A DNA stretch of 64,000 nt from Prauserella marina (GTDB lineage: Bacteria; Actinomycetota; Actinomycetes; Mycobacteriales; Pseudonocardiaceae), in NCBI RefSeq assembly GCF_002240355.1, contig NZ_CP016353.1:3150501-3214500 (forward strand). The letters run 5' to 3'. Shown here piece after piece: positions 25,703 through 35,239 of this stretch; within the stretch, counting starts at the first letter, position 1; each line of letters opens with the position of its first letter. Both the position numbers and the translations under genes were made by a program. The notes beneath the pieces are model-generated. The model saw only the letters and a list, made by a program, of their open reading frames with translations, made no database searches and was not told the origin of the DNA.

Positions 25703-27307
25703 TCAGCTCGCGAAGTACTGCTCCACGACCTTGGTCATGACCTCGTCGGCGCGGGCAAGCGTCTCGGGATCGGGCTTGCGTTCCCCTACCAGCACTCCGC
25801 GTTCCGGCAGCAGCTCGACACCGATGTGCACGTGGCCGTGTGCCGCGACGTCGTTGTCGGGTGAGAGATAGATGTCGTAGGCGGTCTTGCCGCTGTCGTA
25901 GAAGCTCACCGCCTGTTTGCCGCCGAACTCGGTTTCCCGCCGTTCGCTGTAGAGCGATTCGTCGGTGCCGTAGTCACCGGCTGGATAGGCAGGAGTGACG
26001 TTGACGGTGATCGCGACGCTGTGCGTCTCCTCGACGAAGATGCAGTGCGCGCCGAAGGTCAGTGGCTCGAACTCCGGACCGTAGATGTCGCGGATGGCGT
26101 CGCGGAACACGGCGCACTGGACGCGGTTGTCCTCGCCGGATGCCTCGATGATGGCTTCCTTGCCCTGCGGCACGGTCACGTCGTCCTCGTAGGGCGCGCA
26201 CTCTTCCCTGTTGTTGGGCGCGCCGAAGTGCTCGCAGGCGCCCTTTTCACCGTTGTCCCGCTCGTCCGGCCCGTACAGCAGCGGGCGCTGCACCTTGTCA
26301 TTCGGCGGTGGTGCCTGGTCGACAAGACCGATGGCCTGTTCGGCGAGGCCGGCGGCCGCATCGCAGTCACCGGCTTCGAGTTCGAACTCCAGATCCTTGA
26401 GGTGTTCGTTGCCGGTCTTCGAGTCCGTCTGAGCCCAGGTGGCCTTGCAGCCGGAGGACTGCTGATAGACGAACACCGTCTTGCCCGCGATGTCGGTGGG
26501 ATCGCCGAGCGGGGAATCTCCGACCGTGTTGTAGCGCACCGACAGCACCGGAGTCTGCGAGTAATCACTGGCATCGGCGGGGAACGTCTCGCAGCTCGCG
26601 AGCGGGTCGTAGCCCCGGTTCGGGGCGAACCGGTACTGCTCGCTCTCGTCGCCGAGCAGGGTGCGCAGGAAGGTACAGCCGTCCCACCGCGAGAACGGCC
26701 TGCCCTGCTGATCGAGTTTCAGCGTGTCGGGATCCTGCAACTTCTTGACGGCGGCCGTCGCGTACTCGGCGACGATGGGGCAGGTGTCGGAATCGGCGAA
26801 GGCGTAGTCGAACTCGATGCCCTTGCTGAAGCTCACCGGGATCGTCAGCACGCACCGGTTCCTGCTCTCGCCGTAGTCCCTCAGCTCATAGGCGGTCACG
26901 CCGCCGAGGTCGACCGGCTTCCCCGTGTAGCGGGTCATGTGGTCGACAGGTGCCCCTACCGCGACGTTGAGCGGCTCGCCGCCCGGCTCGTACTCGCCTG
27001 CCGGGGTCAGCATGCAGGAGTGCGGGCCGCGCGGGGTGGCCGTCGTTCCCGGTTCGCCGATGCGTTTGTTCGCGACGTCCATGTCGAACAGCAGGCACGG
27101 GTCGAGTTGGCGCAGCGCCTCGTCCACGGCCTCGGCGTCGCGTGGGTCGGGGGCGGGGCCCGGCCCGGATTCCTCGGCGGCGGGGCCGCCGTCCTGTGGC
27201 GCTTCACCCGCCTTGAACGCGGTACCGCTGGTGGTCGTCGAGCAGCCTGCCACCATGAGCGCGCACGCGAACACGGAGACGGCCGCGGTCAGCATTCTCT
27301 GCCGCAT
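25703..27307 (-). CDS. Secreted lipoprotein with repeated DUF3558-like modules
   Basis: 534-aa lipoprotein. The signal peptide ends in a lipobox (MVAGC, Cys22). The mature part opens with a Pro/Gly/Glu-rich linker and then three cysteine-containing modules of DUF3558 type: around LDPCLLFDMDVANKRIG, RWDGCTFLRTLLGDE and VQCAVFRDAIRDIYG. DUF3558 lipoproteins are common in Pseudonocardiaceae, usually about 180 aa and single-module, so this is a tandem version. Function unknown; a cell-surface location is predicted. Confidence 0.85.
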   Translation of the reverse strand: MRQRMLTAAVSVFACALMVAGCSTTTSGTAFKAGEAPQDGGPAAEESGPGPAPDPRDAEAVDEALRQLDPCLLFDMDVANKRIGEPGTTATPRGPHSCMLTPAGEYEPGGEPLNVAVGAPVDHMTRYTGKPVDLGGVTAYELRDYGESRNRCVLTIPVSFSKGIEFDYAFADSDTCPIVAEYATAAVKKLQDPDTLKLDQQGRPFSRWDGCTFLRTLLGDESEQYRFAPNRGYDPLASCETFPADASDYSQTPVLSVRYNTVGDSPLGDPTDIAGKTVFVYQQSSGCKATWAQTDSKTGNEHLKDLEFELEAGDCDAAAGLAEQAIGLVDQAPPPNDKVQRPLLYGPDERDNGEKGACEHFGAPNNREECAPYEDDVTVPQGKEAIIEASGEDNRVQCAVFRDAIRDIYGPEFEPLTFGAHCIFVEETHSVAITVNVTPAYPAGDYGTDESLYSERRETEFGGKQAVSFYDSGKTAYDIYLSPDNDVAAHGHVHIGVELLPERGVLVGERKPDPETLARADEVMTKVVEQYFAS

Positions 27308-27675
27308 TGTCTTTCCTCCCCAGGGGAACTGAGGAGGACCTTAACAATCGAAAACAGCTCGGCGAAAACGGGTCCGGAGAATGCGCTGAGCGCACTCGTC
27401 GGGCGATTTACTGAGGTGACAGTACTGTGGCACTCGGGTGACTATTCGGTGGCACTGCGGTGGCAGCGGGCGATCGGGCAGTTCTCGGAAATGCTGGGAG
27501 CGGTCCGGTTATTTCCGGTGCCGGAACGGGTGGGCGGGTCGATCTAATGCGGCCGGAAATGTATTCCGTGTCATCCGGCGGCATTCGACGTGCGTTATCG
27601 GGTTGGCCGCGGTGGCGTCTTCGGTGGCACCGGATCGCGAAAACGAGTTGTCCGGTTCCGGTACGCGTGGGCAGT
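27308..27675. other. Intergenic region between lipoprotein and monooxygenase genes
   Basis: 368 bp between divergent genes, so it should contain two promoters. It is somewhat less GC-rich than coding DNA, with scattered GGTGGCA/GTGGCAC repeats between about 27425 and 27640. No clear operator, RNA or conserved ORF was seen. Confidence 0.4.
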
Positions 27676-28740
27676 ATGGGCGTGATGGAGCAGGTGATCG
27701 TCATCGGAGCCGGCCAGTCGGGTATCGCCGTGGCGGGCGCCTTGCTGCGGAGAGGGCTGCGCCCGCTGGTACTGACGGCCGATGCCGAACCGGCAGGCGC
27801 GTGGCCGCACTATTACGACTCCCTCAAGGTGTTCACCCCTGCCTGGTTCAACGCCTTGCCCGGACAGCCCTTCCCCGGCGACCCGCACCGTTACCCGCAC
27901 CGGGACGAGGTCGCCGATTACCTGCGTTCCGGCGCGGCGCGGCTCGACTGCGAGATCAGAACCGGGCAACTGGTCACCGAGGTCACGAGGCAGGATTCCG
28001 GCTACCGCGTGCTGACGGCGGATGGCGCCGAACTGCGCGCGCTGGCCGTCGTCGCGGCGAGCGGTCAGTTCACCAATCCGCACCGGCCGCCGCTTCCCGC
28101 GCTCGCCGGATACGCGGGGACCGTCCTGCACTCGGCCGACTACCGGGGACCGGAGCCCTTCGCGGGCAAGCGGGTCGTGGTGGTCGGCGCGGGCAACTCC
28201 GCCGTGCAGATCGCCGTCGAACTCGCCCTGCGCGCCGAGGGGGCCGAGGTGACACTGGCCAGTCGCGGCCCCGTCCATTACGCGACGAACGAGCCGGTAC
28301 CCGGCGGCTCCCGGTTCTGGCCGGTGCTCGCCGCGGCGGCGAAGCTTCCCGTCGGCAGGTTCCTCAAGCCGGGAAGCATCCCGGTCATCGACACCGACGG
28401 GTACCGCGAGGCGATCGAGGCGGGCAAGCCCGAACGCAGGGAGATGTTCACCGGATCGCGCGGCACCAAGCTGGAGTGGAAGGGGAGGGCGGCCGACGAC
28501 GTCGACGTCGTCCTGCTGGCCACCGGATACCGGCCCGCGCTCGACTATCTTCGCCCGCTCGGCGCGCTCGGTGCCGACGGTCTTCCCGCCCACCGCAACG
28601 GGTTGTCGAAGACTCACCGGGGACTGGCCTTCGTCGGGCTCGACTACCAGCGCACGATCCTGTCCGCGACCCTGCATGGGGTCGGTGCCGACGCCGCCTA
28701 CGTCGCGAAGCGCCTCCGGCCGGCCCGCCCGCCCCGGTGA
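27676..28740 (+). CDS. Flavin-containing monooxygenase / NAD(P)-binding oxidoreductase
   Basis: 354-aa FMO-like enzyme. The FAD-binding Rossmann motif is VIVIGAGQSGIAVAGALLRRG at the N-terminus. The NADPH-binding motif is VVVVGAGNSAVQIAVELAL at about residue 170. The C-terminal ATGYRP motif is also present. The conserved context SLKVFTPAWFNALPGQPFPGDP resembles CzcO-type monooxygenases. The ATG at 27676 is preferred since it starts just before the dinucleotide fold; ATG 27685 is possible, and neither has a strong ribosome site. The substrate is unknown (Baeyer-Villiger or heteroatom oxygenation are family activities). Confidence 0.87.
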   Translation: MGVMEQVIVIGAGQSGIAVAGALLRRGLRPLVLTADAEPAGAWPHYYDSLKVFTPAWFNALPGQPFPGDPHRYPHRDEVADYLRSGAARLDCEIRTGQLVTEVTRQDSGYRVLTADGAELRALAVVAASGQFTNPHRPPLPALAGYAGTVLHSADYRGPEPFAGKRVVVVGAGNSAVQIAVELALRAEGAEVTLASRGPVHYATNEPVPGGSRFWPVLAAAAKLPVGRFLKPGSIPVIDTDGYREAIEAGKPERREMFTGSRGTKLEWKGRAADDVDVVLLATGYRPALDYLRPLGALGADGLPAHRNGLSKTHRGLAFVGLDYQRTILSATLHGVGADAAYVAKRLRPARPPR

Positions 28741-28889
28741 CCCACCCTTAGGGGAAGGTACGTCGACGTACGTATCCGACCGTCGCTTTCGCACGGACGA
28801 CAGTGCGCCCCGCGCTGCCTAAAGTCGGAATCGACCGGAGGCGGCTGTGCTTCCGGCACATCCGTTTTCGTGTTCTGACAGGGGTATCT

Positions 28890-29414
28890 GTGCGAGACAG
28901 ATTCACGTTCGTGTGGTCGCTGGGGTATGTGTGGGTGGCGATGGTCGCCTTCGGAGGGATCCTCGTCGACAGCATCGTCATCTATCCCAACGTGTTTCAC
29001 GACCCGCCCGCGTCGCTGGAGGGATCGATGGACTTCTTTTTGATCACCGGCCCCGCTGATCTCTTCCCGCCGCTCGGTGCCGCGACCGTCATCGCGGGAG
29101 CGGTGACCCTGGTGCTGGTGTGGCGCACCTCGGCGAGGTTGTGGATCGGGGGCAGCCTGCTGACCCTGGTGCTCGGCGAGTTCCTGTTCTCGATGCTGTT
29201 CTTCTGGCCGCGCAACGACATCATGTTCGAGGAGGGCATCGCGGTGCACTCCGTGGAGTTCCTGCGCGAGACGGCGGCCCAGTTCCAGGCCGGGCACTGG
29301 GTGCGCCTCGCGATGAGCGGCGTGACGGCGACGCTCGTGCTCATCGGTTTCCTGCGCTACCACCGTGACCGGGTCATCGCCGCCACCGAACAGAAGAAGC
29401 TGGTGACCGCATGA
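28890..29414 (+). CDS. Four-helix membrane protein, unknown function
   Basis: 174-aa protein with about four hydrophobic segments: FVWSLGYVWVAMVAFGGILV, GAATVIAGAVTLVLVW, IGGSLLTLVLGEFLFSMLFF and VTATLVLIGFL. The GTG at 28890 (AGGGG upstream) places the first helix near the N-terminus; an ATG at 28803 would add a basic 29-residue extension. Conserved-looking features are an IYPNVFHDPP loop and FWPRNDIMF. I do not recognise the family. Its stop overlaps the ATG of the next membrane protein gene (ATGA), so the two are probably partners. Confidence 0.7.
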   Translation: MRDRFTFVWSLGYVWVAMVAFGGILVDSIVIYPNVFHDPPASLEGSMDFFLITGPADLFPPLGAATVIAGAVTLVLVWRTSARLWIGGSLLTLVLGEFLFSMLFFWPRNDIMFEEGIAVHSVEFLRETAAQFQAGHWVRLAMSGVTATLVLIGFLRYHRDRVIAATEQKKLVTA

Positions 29415-29884
29415 GCGAGAAGAAGAGGTTGCTCGGCAAGGAATCGCTGGGACTGTCCTTCGGCGCGTTGGTGGGGCTCGCGCTCGTCGGGGTCCCGAGG
29501 GTGATCGCGCACGACCTCGAACTCGTGGGCTCCGCGGTGAACTCGGTGCTCGTGTTCGTACCGCTCGCGGTGTGGCTCGCGGTCGTGCTGTGGCGGCGGG
29601 TACCGAACCCGTTTCTCACGTTGCTGGTCATCGGGGTGTACTACGGTTTCCTGCTGGCCGTCGTGCACCAGATACTGTGGACGGAGGCATTCGAGGGTGA
29701 CCCGCCCGCGCTGGGCGGCAATCTGGCCGGAGCCCTGTCCGGGCCCATGGAAGCGGTGGTGCTGCGGGGATTCGCGTTCCTCAGCAGCCTGGTGACCGGT
29801 GCCGCCGTAGGTGCCGCGGTCGGCGTCGTGGGCTGGCTGCTCGCGAAGACGGTACCCGCTCTCCGCCCCCATTCGAGAACCTGA
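29411..29884 (+). CDS. Membrane protein, unknown function
   Basis: 157-aa protein with four predicted membrane segments: FGALVGLALVGVPRVIA, SVLVFVPLAVWLAVVLW, LLVIGVYYGFLLAVVHQI and LVTGAAVGAAVGVVGWLLA. Translationally coupled to the preceding membrane protein by a 4-bp overlap. It has no soluble catalytic domain. A 21-bp repeat array starts just after the stop. Confidence 0.72.
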   Translation: MSEKKRLLGKESLGLSFGALVGLALVGVPRVIAHDLELVGSAVNSVLVFVPLAVWLAVVLWRRVPNPFLTLLVIGVYYGFLLAVVHQILWTEAFEGDPPALGGNLAGALSGPMEAVVLRGFAFLSSLVTGAAVGAAVGVVGWLLAKTVPALRPHSRT

Positions 29885-29903
29885 GCCCCCGGCCGCCTGT
29901 CCG

Positions 29904-29987
29904 CGCGAGTCCCCCGCCTCGGACGCCGAGATCCGCATCCGGGCTGCCGAGATCCGCACTCGGAACGTCGAGATCCGCGCCCGGAGC
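29904..29987 (+). repeat. Array A of 21-bp intergenic repeats (4 units)
   Basis: Four contiguous 21-bp units (boundaries 29904, 29925, 29946, 29967). The best unit carries CCGAGATCCGCACTCGG, i.e. a CCGAG/CTCGG stem with a 7-base loop. A degenerate fifth unit may follow. All units point in the same direction. The array lies between a membrane protein gene and the ABC importer operon, both on the plus strand. Two relatives are at 51.2 and 57.0 kb. Confidence 0.88.
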
Positions 29988-30071
29988 CGTGAGCACTGTC
30001 TCCGGCTCCGGGCGTATCCGGGCGAAACGAGGCCCTGTTGCCCTCCCGGAAGAGATATCCACAATAGACTG

Positions 30072-31661
30072 ATGCGGTGTCGTGGGCCGGGTGACACCAG
30101 AGCACGATTCACGGTGCGAAGGGTGCGGTCGTGCGTCGCGGGGCCAAAAACGTGGCCTGCGGTTTTCCCGCGACCGGTGGTGGTCGTCATCACCGCGATC
30201 ATCACCGTGGCCCTCTTCGCCGCCGCCTGTACCGGAACCGGGCTGCGCAGCGGAGACCGGCAGCGGTCCTCGCAGCTCATCGTCGGCTTCACGCAGGAGC
30301 CGGCCGACTGGAACTTCCTGCGCAACCCCACGACGGCCATTCGTTCGCTGTTGTTTTACAACGTGGTGGAAACGCTCATCACCCAGGACGCCGACGGCCG
30401 GTTGCGGCCATTGCTCGCGAAGGATTTCCGGGTCACCGCCGACGGGAAGCGGTACGTCTTCGAACTGAGGAACGCGACTTTCCACAACGGCGAACGCCTG
30501 TCGGGTGAGGACGTCGTCTACTCGGCGAAACTGGCGCGCGCGTCGCCGCTTTCGGAGATTTCGGCGCCCTTCCGGGACGTCAGGCGGATCGCGAAGATCG
30601 ACGACCGGACCGTCGAATTCACGCTGGCCACGCCGAGCCGCGCGTTCGCGCTGGCCATGGCGACGAAGGTGCCGATCATTCCCAGCGGTTCCGAACCGGA
30701 GCTGGCGAGCCATCCGGTCGGGACCGGTCCGTTCAGCTTCGCGGAATGGCGCAACGGAGTGCGGGTCGTGCTGGAGGCCGACAGGGACTACTGGGGCAGG
30801 CCACCCGCGTTCGCTCGCGTCGAGTGGCGGTTCATCGCCGACCTCAACGCGGCGCTCAACGCCCTGCTCGCCGGTGACATCGACGTGTTGCCTGCCGTCA
30901 TCGAGAAGAACGAGGTCAGGAAGGTGGACAACAGCGAGGGGTTCACGTCGGTCCCCGTCGCGAGCCAGGAAATCCTGTACGTCACGCTCAACGCGCGAAG
31001 CCCGAAGTTCCGCGACCCGCTGGTCAGGCAGGCCATCGCGCACGCCATCGATCGCGACACCCTCGCCGAGGGCATGGAACTGGTGGCGAAGCCGACCTGC
31101 GTGCTCATCAATCCGCCGACGGAACTGCTGCACAGCGACCACTGTCCCTACCGTTACGACCCCGCGCTCGCCAGGAGATCGCTCGCCGAGGCGGGGGTGG
31201 AAGGGCTGCGGGTGCGGTTTCCCTATTTCACCGATCAGTTCTCGATCGTGACCGAGATACTTGCCCAGCAACTCGGGCACGCGGGCGTGGAGCTCGAACC
31301 GGAGAACATGGATCTGGCGACGTACGCGGACCGGGTCGTCGGCAACAACGACTTCGAGGCGACCGTCGTCAGCGGCCCGCAACAGATCGAGAGCTGGCGG
31401 TGCCCAGGGTGGTACACGGGCGACTGCCTTCCCGCGCTCGACCGGCTGCTCGCGGAGGCGGATGCCGCCGCGACCGAAGCGGAATGGGCGAGGTCACGCC
31501 GGGCCGCCGCCGAGCTACAGGCCGAAAGGGCGTTCGTGATTCCACTCGGCACGGTCGTGCAGAACGCGCTGCACCGGGACGACCTGACCGGATTCGCCAC
31601 GTCGAGCGCGGCGAGCGAATTCGACCTGCGCGGAATCCACTGGGTGAACGAGCGGCACTGA
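30072..31661 (+). CDS. ABC transporter substrate-binding lipoprotein (SBP family 5)
   Basis: 529-aa extracytoplasmic binding protein of the peptide/nickel importer class. The hydrophobic signal PVVVVITAIITVALFAAAC ends in a lipobox. Then come FTQEPADWNFLRNPTTAIRSLLFYNVVETLI, AKDFRVTADGKRYVFELRNATFHNGERLSGEDVVYS and RQAIAHAIDRDTLAEGM, all SBP_bac_5 hallmarks. The start is uncertain. ATG 30072 gives a long n-region, while GTG 30114 or 30123 would give a shorter signal peptide, and none has a good ribosome site. First gene of a five-gene importer operon. The ligand is unknown. Confidence 0.88.
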   Translation: MRCRGPGDTRARFTVRRVRSCVAGPKTWPAVFPRPVVVVITAIITVALFAAACTGTGLRSGDRQRSSQLIVGFTQEPADWNFLRNPTTAIRSLLFYNVVETLITQDADGRLRPLLAKDFRVTADGKRYVFELRNATFHNGERLSGEDVVYSAKLARASPLSEISAPFRDVRRIAKIDDRTVEFTLATPSRAFALAMATKVPIIPSGSEPELASHPVGTGPFSFAEWRNGVRVVLEADRDYWGRPPAFARVEWRFIADLNAALNALLAGDIDVLPAVIEKNEVRKVDNSEGFTSVPVASQEILYVTLNARSPKFRDPLVRQAIAHAIDRDTLAEGMELVAKPTCVLINPPTELLHSDHCPYRYDPALARRSLAEAGVEGLRVRFPYFTDQFSIVTEILAQQLGHAGVELEPENMDLATYADRVVGNNDFEATVVSGPQQIESWRCPGWYTGDCLPALDRLLAEADAAATEAEWARSRRAAAELQAERAFVIPLGTVVQNALHRDDLTGFATSSAASEFDLRGIHWVNERH

Positions 31662-31676
31662 GCCGAGGGGGTCACG

Positions 31677-32636
31677 ATGATCCGTCTTGCCGCGCGGTCG
31701 GCCGCGGTGCTGCTCGGCTCCGCGCTGGCCGGTTCGCTCGTCATCTTCCTGCTGCTGAGAGTGCTCGGCGGGGATGCGGCCGTGGTGATACTCGGCAGGA
31801 GCGCGACGCCGGAATCGCTCGCGGCACTGCGGGCCGAACTGGGACTCGACCGGTCGTGGTTCGTCCAGTACACCGACTGGCTCGGTGGTCTCGTGCGCGG
31901 TGAGCTGGGGCGGTCCTACGCGGCGTCCTACGACATCGCGGGCGAGATCGGCGCGAGGCTCGGGGTGACCCTGAGTCTCGCGCTCGTGTCGATCGTGCTG
32001 GCGGCTCTGCTCGCGTTGCCACTCGGTACGTTCGCGGCCGTCAACGCCCGCCGCGCCGCTGGTGGATTCGTCGACGTGCTCACCCAGTTCGGCCTCGCGA
32101 TCCCGGTCTTCTGGGGCGGGCTGCTGCTGATCGTCGTCTTCTCGATCCGGCTCGGCTGGTTTCCGGCAGGCGGGTACGTGCCGTGGACGGTGAGCCCGCT
32201 GGACGCCGTCCGCGCATTGACCCTGCCGGTGGTGGCGCTCACCGTGCCGGTCACCGCGGTGTTCGCGCGGTACGTCAGGGCGGCGATGCTCGACATCCTC
32301 GATCAGGATTTCATCAGAACGGCCATGGCGAAGGGCAGAACCCTTGGCGGCGCGGCCATGGTGCACGGAGTCCGCAACGCCTCGGTGTCCCTGCTGACCA
32401 TCGGGGCGCTCCAGCTCGGCACGCTCATCGCGGGCACGGTGGTGATCGAGAACGTGTTCACGTTGCCAGGGCTCGGCGGCCTGTTGCTCAGCGCGCTCAC
32501 CGGCAGGGAGGTCATGGTCGTCCAGTCGGTCGCGTTCGTGATCATGCTGATCATCCTGGTGCTGAACTTCCTGCTCGACCTCAGCTACGGGCTCGTCGAT
32601 CCGCGCATCAGGGACCGCGAAGGGGAACGGGCATGA
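31677..32636 (+). CDS. ABC transporter permease (DppB/OppB type)
   Basis: 319-aa inner-membrane permease with six predicted helices. Diagnostic parts are the N-terminal segment with LGLDRSWFVQYTDWLGGLVRGELGRSY and the EAA-type loop DFIRTAMAKGRTLGGAAMVHGVRNA. A GAGGGGG ribosome site precedes the ATG. Its TGA overlaps the next permease ATG. Confidence 0.93.
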   Translation: MIRLAARSAAVLLGSALAGSLVIFLLLRVLGGDAAVVILGRSATPESLAALRAELGLDRSWFVQYTDWLGGLVRGELGRSYAASYDIAGEIGARLGVTLSLALVSIVLAALLALPLGTFAAVNARRAAGGFVDVLTQFGLAIPVFWGGLLLIVVFSIRLGWFPAGGYVPWTVSPLDAVRALTLPVVALTVPVTAVFARYVRAAMLDILDQDFIRTAMAKGRTLGGAAMVHGVRNASVSLLTIGALQLGTLIAGTVVIENVFTLPGLGGLLLSALTGREVMVVQSVAFVIMLIILVLNFLLDLSYGLVDPRIRDREGERA

Positions 32637-33460
32637 AGCGCAGGTCTTTCTCGTTGTTCGCGGGCGGGCTGTTGCTGGTGCTGTTCCTGGGTTCGGGTCT
32701 GCTGTCGCTCTTCTGGACCCCGTTCGCGGCCGACACCATCGACATTCCGCACCGGCTTGCCCCGCCAGGCACCGACGGTCACCTGCTCGGGACCGACGCG
32801 CTCGGCAGGGACGTGGTGTCGCAACTGATGGCGGGAGCGCGCAACTCGATGCTGGTCGCCGTCGTGTCGACGGTGCTGGCGACGGTTCCCGGCGTGCTCG
32901 CGGGCCTCGTCATCGCGGGCGCGGGCCGGACCGCGCGCACGGTGATGAGCAGGCTGGTCGACCTCGGCGTCGCGTTGCCGGGCATTCTGATCGCGCTGGT
33001 ACTGGCCACGACGCTCGGCGCGGGCAACTCGGCCGCGATCATCGCCATCGTCATCTCGTTCATCCCGATCGTGATCAGGGTGACGATGGCCCCCGCGAGG
33101 CAGGTGCTCGCGCTCGACTACGTCGAGGCGGCGCGAGCCTACGGAAGAGGCCGCTACTTCGTGCTTTTCCGGCACGTCCTGCCCGGCATCACGCCGGTGC
33201 TCATCGTGCTGAGTTCGGTGCTGTTCGCCTCGGCGATCCTGACCGAAGCCGCACTTTCCTATCTCGGAGCGGGCGCGCAGCGGCCGGTCCCTTCGTGGGG
33301 CCGGATGCTGAACGAGGCGCAGGCGACCATCGACATTGCCCCGCAGCTCGTCGTGTTTCCCGGACTGGCCATCGTCGTGGCGGTGCTCGGCTTCAACCTG
33401 TTCGGCGACGGGGTGCGCGCGGTCCTCGACCCCCGGCAGGCGAGGACGGTGGTGAGCTGA
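32633..33460 (+). CDS. ABC transporter permease (DppC/OppC type)
   Basis: 275-aa permease. It has HLLGTDALGRDVVSQLMAGARNSMLVAVVS near the N-terminus, as in OppC, and the coupling loop LDYVEAARAYGRGRYFVLFRHVLPG. The true start is the ATG at 32633 overlapping the upstream stop (ATGA); the longer frame upstream is a shadow of the first permease. Its stop overlaps the ATPase start by one base. Confidence 0.93.
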   Translation: MKRRSFSLFAGGLLLVLFLGSGLLSLFWTPFAADTIDIPHRLAPPGTDGHLLGTDALGRDVVSQLMAGARNSMLVAVVSTVLATVPGVLAGLVIAGAGRTARTVMSRLVDLGVALPGILIALVLATTLGAGNSAAIIAIVISFIPIVIRVTMAPARQVLALDYVEAARAYGRGRYFVLFRHVLPGITPVLIVLSSVLFASAILTEAALSYLGAGAQRPVPSWGRMLNEAQATIDIAPQLVVFPGLAIVVAVLGFNLFGDGVRAVLDPRQARTVVS

Positions 33461-34431
33461 TGCTGGACATCGAAGGGCTCGCGGTGAGCATCGGCGGCAC
33501 CGAGGTGCTTGCCGTCGACCAGCTGAGTCTCGGTGAGGGCGAACGCCTGGGCGTCGTCGGCGAGTCGGGGTCGGGCAAGACGATGCTGGCGATGGGCGTG
33601 GCCGGACTGTTGCCGAGGCAGGCGCGGGTCACCGGGTCGATCCGGTTCGAGGGAACCGACCTCGCGGGGCTGCGCGGCCGTCAGCGCGCGGCGGCGCGCA
33701 GAGGCCGCGTCGGCGTCGTCTTCCAGGACCCGCAGCAGGCCCTCAATCCCATGATGCGCGTCGGAAGGCAAATCGGGGAGGCGCTGCGGCTGGGAGCGGG
33801 CAGGGCGGCCGCGGCGCGCTCGCGGGTCGCGGAGTCGCTGGCCGAAGTGCGGTTGCCGGCACCGGCCGAGCTGATGCGGCGGTATCCGCATCAGCTTTCC
33901 GGAGGTCAGCGGCAGCGGGTGCTGCTGGCGATGGCGATGGCGTGCAGACCGGCGCTGCTGATCGCGGACGAACCCACGACCGCGCTGGACGCGACGGTGA
34001 GGGTGGAGATTCTGGAGCTGATCGACGAGCTGAGCGCGGCACACCGGATGGCGGTGCTGTTCGTGAGCCACGACCTCGGCGTCGTGCGGAAGGTGAGTGA
34101 CCGGATCGCGGTGCTGTACGGCGGAACGCTGATGGAGCAGGGGCCCTCGGCCGACATCGTCGAGCGCCCGCTGCACCGCTACACCGAGGCTCTGATCGCC
34201 GCGAACCCCGGTGCGCCCGATCCGGACGAGCCGCGCGGGCGCCGGTTCGGCACGATCGAGGGCTCGGTTCCTCCAGCCGGTGAGTTCCCTTCGGGGTGCC
34301 GGTTCCGCGACCGGTGTCCACATGAGACTGACCGGTGCTCGGTGCCCCCTCCTCGCGCCGAAGCGAGGCGCGGGCACGTCTTCCGGTGCTGGAATCCCGT
34401 GACGCGCGAAGGGAGCCGAGGTGATTGTTGA
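33460..34431 (+). CDS. ABC transporter ATP-binding protein (DppD/OppD type)
   Basis: 323-aa ATPase with Walker A GESGSGKT, Q-loop FQDPQQALNPMM, signature LSGGQRQRV, Walker B LLIADEPTTALD and switch His in SHDLG. The C-terminal oligopeptide/dipeptide extension holds a cysteine cluster (GCRFRDRCPHETDRCSV) that binds Fe-S in some family members. Starts at ATG 33460 (TGATG with the permease). It overlaps the second ATPase gene by 11 bp. Confidence 0.94.
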   Translation: MLDIEGLAVSIGGTEVLAVDQLSLGEGERLGVVGESGSGKTMLAMGVAGLLPRQARVTGSIRFEGTDLAGLRGRQRAAARRGRVGVVFQDPQQALNPMMRVGRQIGEALRLGAGRAAAARSRVAESLAEVRLPAPAELMRRYPHQLSGGQRQRVLLAMAMACRPALLIADEPTTALDATVRVEILELIDELSAAHRMAVLFVSHDLGVVRKVSDRIAVLYGGTLMEQGPSADIVERPLHRYTEALIAANPGAPDPDEPRGRRFGTIEGSVPPAGEFPSGCRFRDRCPHETDRCSVPPPRAEARRGHVFRCWNPVTREGSRGDC

Positions 34432-35239
34432 GGCGAGGGGACTCGGCTTCACCCACCGAGCAGGGACGGCAGCGCTCAGCGACGTCGGTTTCGCCGTCGA
34501 GCGAGGACAGACCGTCGGCATCGTGGGGGAGTCCGGTTCGGGGAAGTCCACGTTGGTCCGGCTGTTGTGCGGGCTGCTTCCCGGTTACACCGGTTCGGCG
34601 ACGTACGCGGGCCGGGAGATCGGTGACTGGCTCAGGGAGGACGCCCGTGAGTTCCGCTCGCGCAATCAGCTCGTGTTCCAAAGCCCCTCCGGTTCCTTCG
34701 ACCCGAGACTGCGGCTGGCCACGTCACTGGCCGAACCGCTCAGATCGCTCGCGCGGAGAAAGCCGGAGCCTGGCGAGCTGGAGACCCAGCTCGGCGAGGT
34801 CGGGTTGAGCGCGGAGCTGCTGTCGCGGTATCCCCACGAGCTCTCAGGGGGCCAGTTGCAGCGCATGGCGCTGGCCAGGGCGCTCGTGGTGAACCCGGCC
34901 GTGCTCTACGCCGACGAACCGACCAGCGCGCTCGACGTGTCGGTGCAGGCGCAGGTGCTCAACCTGTTGATGGACATCCAGGACCGGCTCGGGGCCACGC
35001 TCATCGTCGTCTCGCACGATCTGGCCGTCGTCGCGAGATTGTGCGAGTACGTGTTCGTGCTGCGCGCGGGAAGCGTCGTCGAACACGGGGAGACCACCGC
35101 GCTGCTGCGGTCACCGGCTTCGCCCTACACGCGCGCGCTGATCACGGCAGCCGAGTCGGTCGCCCTCGACCGGGGGGTCTCGCCCGTGCGGGGCGGCGCT
35201 GCCCGGCGGACGATACGGGGATGGAGACCTCACGGCTGA
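34421..35239 (+). CDS. ABC transporter ATP-binding protein (DppF/OppF type)
   Basis: 272-aa second ATPase. It has Walker A GESGSGKST, Q-loop FQSPSGSFDPRL, signature LSGGQLQRM, Walker B LYADEPTSALD and SHDLAVVARL. It starts at a GTG inside the end of the first ATPase gene. It lacks the cysteine-rich C-terminal extension of its partner. Its last 19 bp overlap the DUF2252 gene. Confidence 0.93.
   Translation: MIVEARGLGFTHRAGTAALSDVGFAVERGQTVGIVGESGSGKSTLVRLLCGLLPGYTGSATYAGREIGDWLREDAREFRSRNQLVFQSPSGSFDPRLRLATSLAEPLRSLARRKPEPGELETQLGEVGLSAELLSRYPHELSGGQLQRMALARALVVNPAVLYADEPTSALDVSVQAQVLNLLMDIQDRLGATLIVVSHDLAVVARLCEYVFVLRAGSVVEHGETTALLRSPASPYTRALITAAESVALDRGVSPVRGGAARRTIRGWRPHG

Noticed and set aside
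29781-31382. Long minus-strand frame opposite the binding-protein gene
   Set aside because: Shadow frame of GC-rich coding DNA. Its apparent ADLGSPD repeats are the 21-bp array read in reverse, and the plus strand holds a clear SBP family 5 protein.
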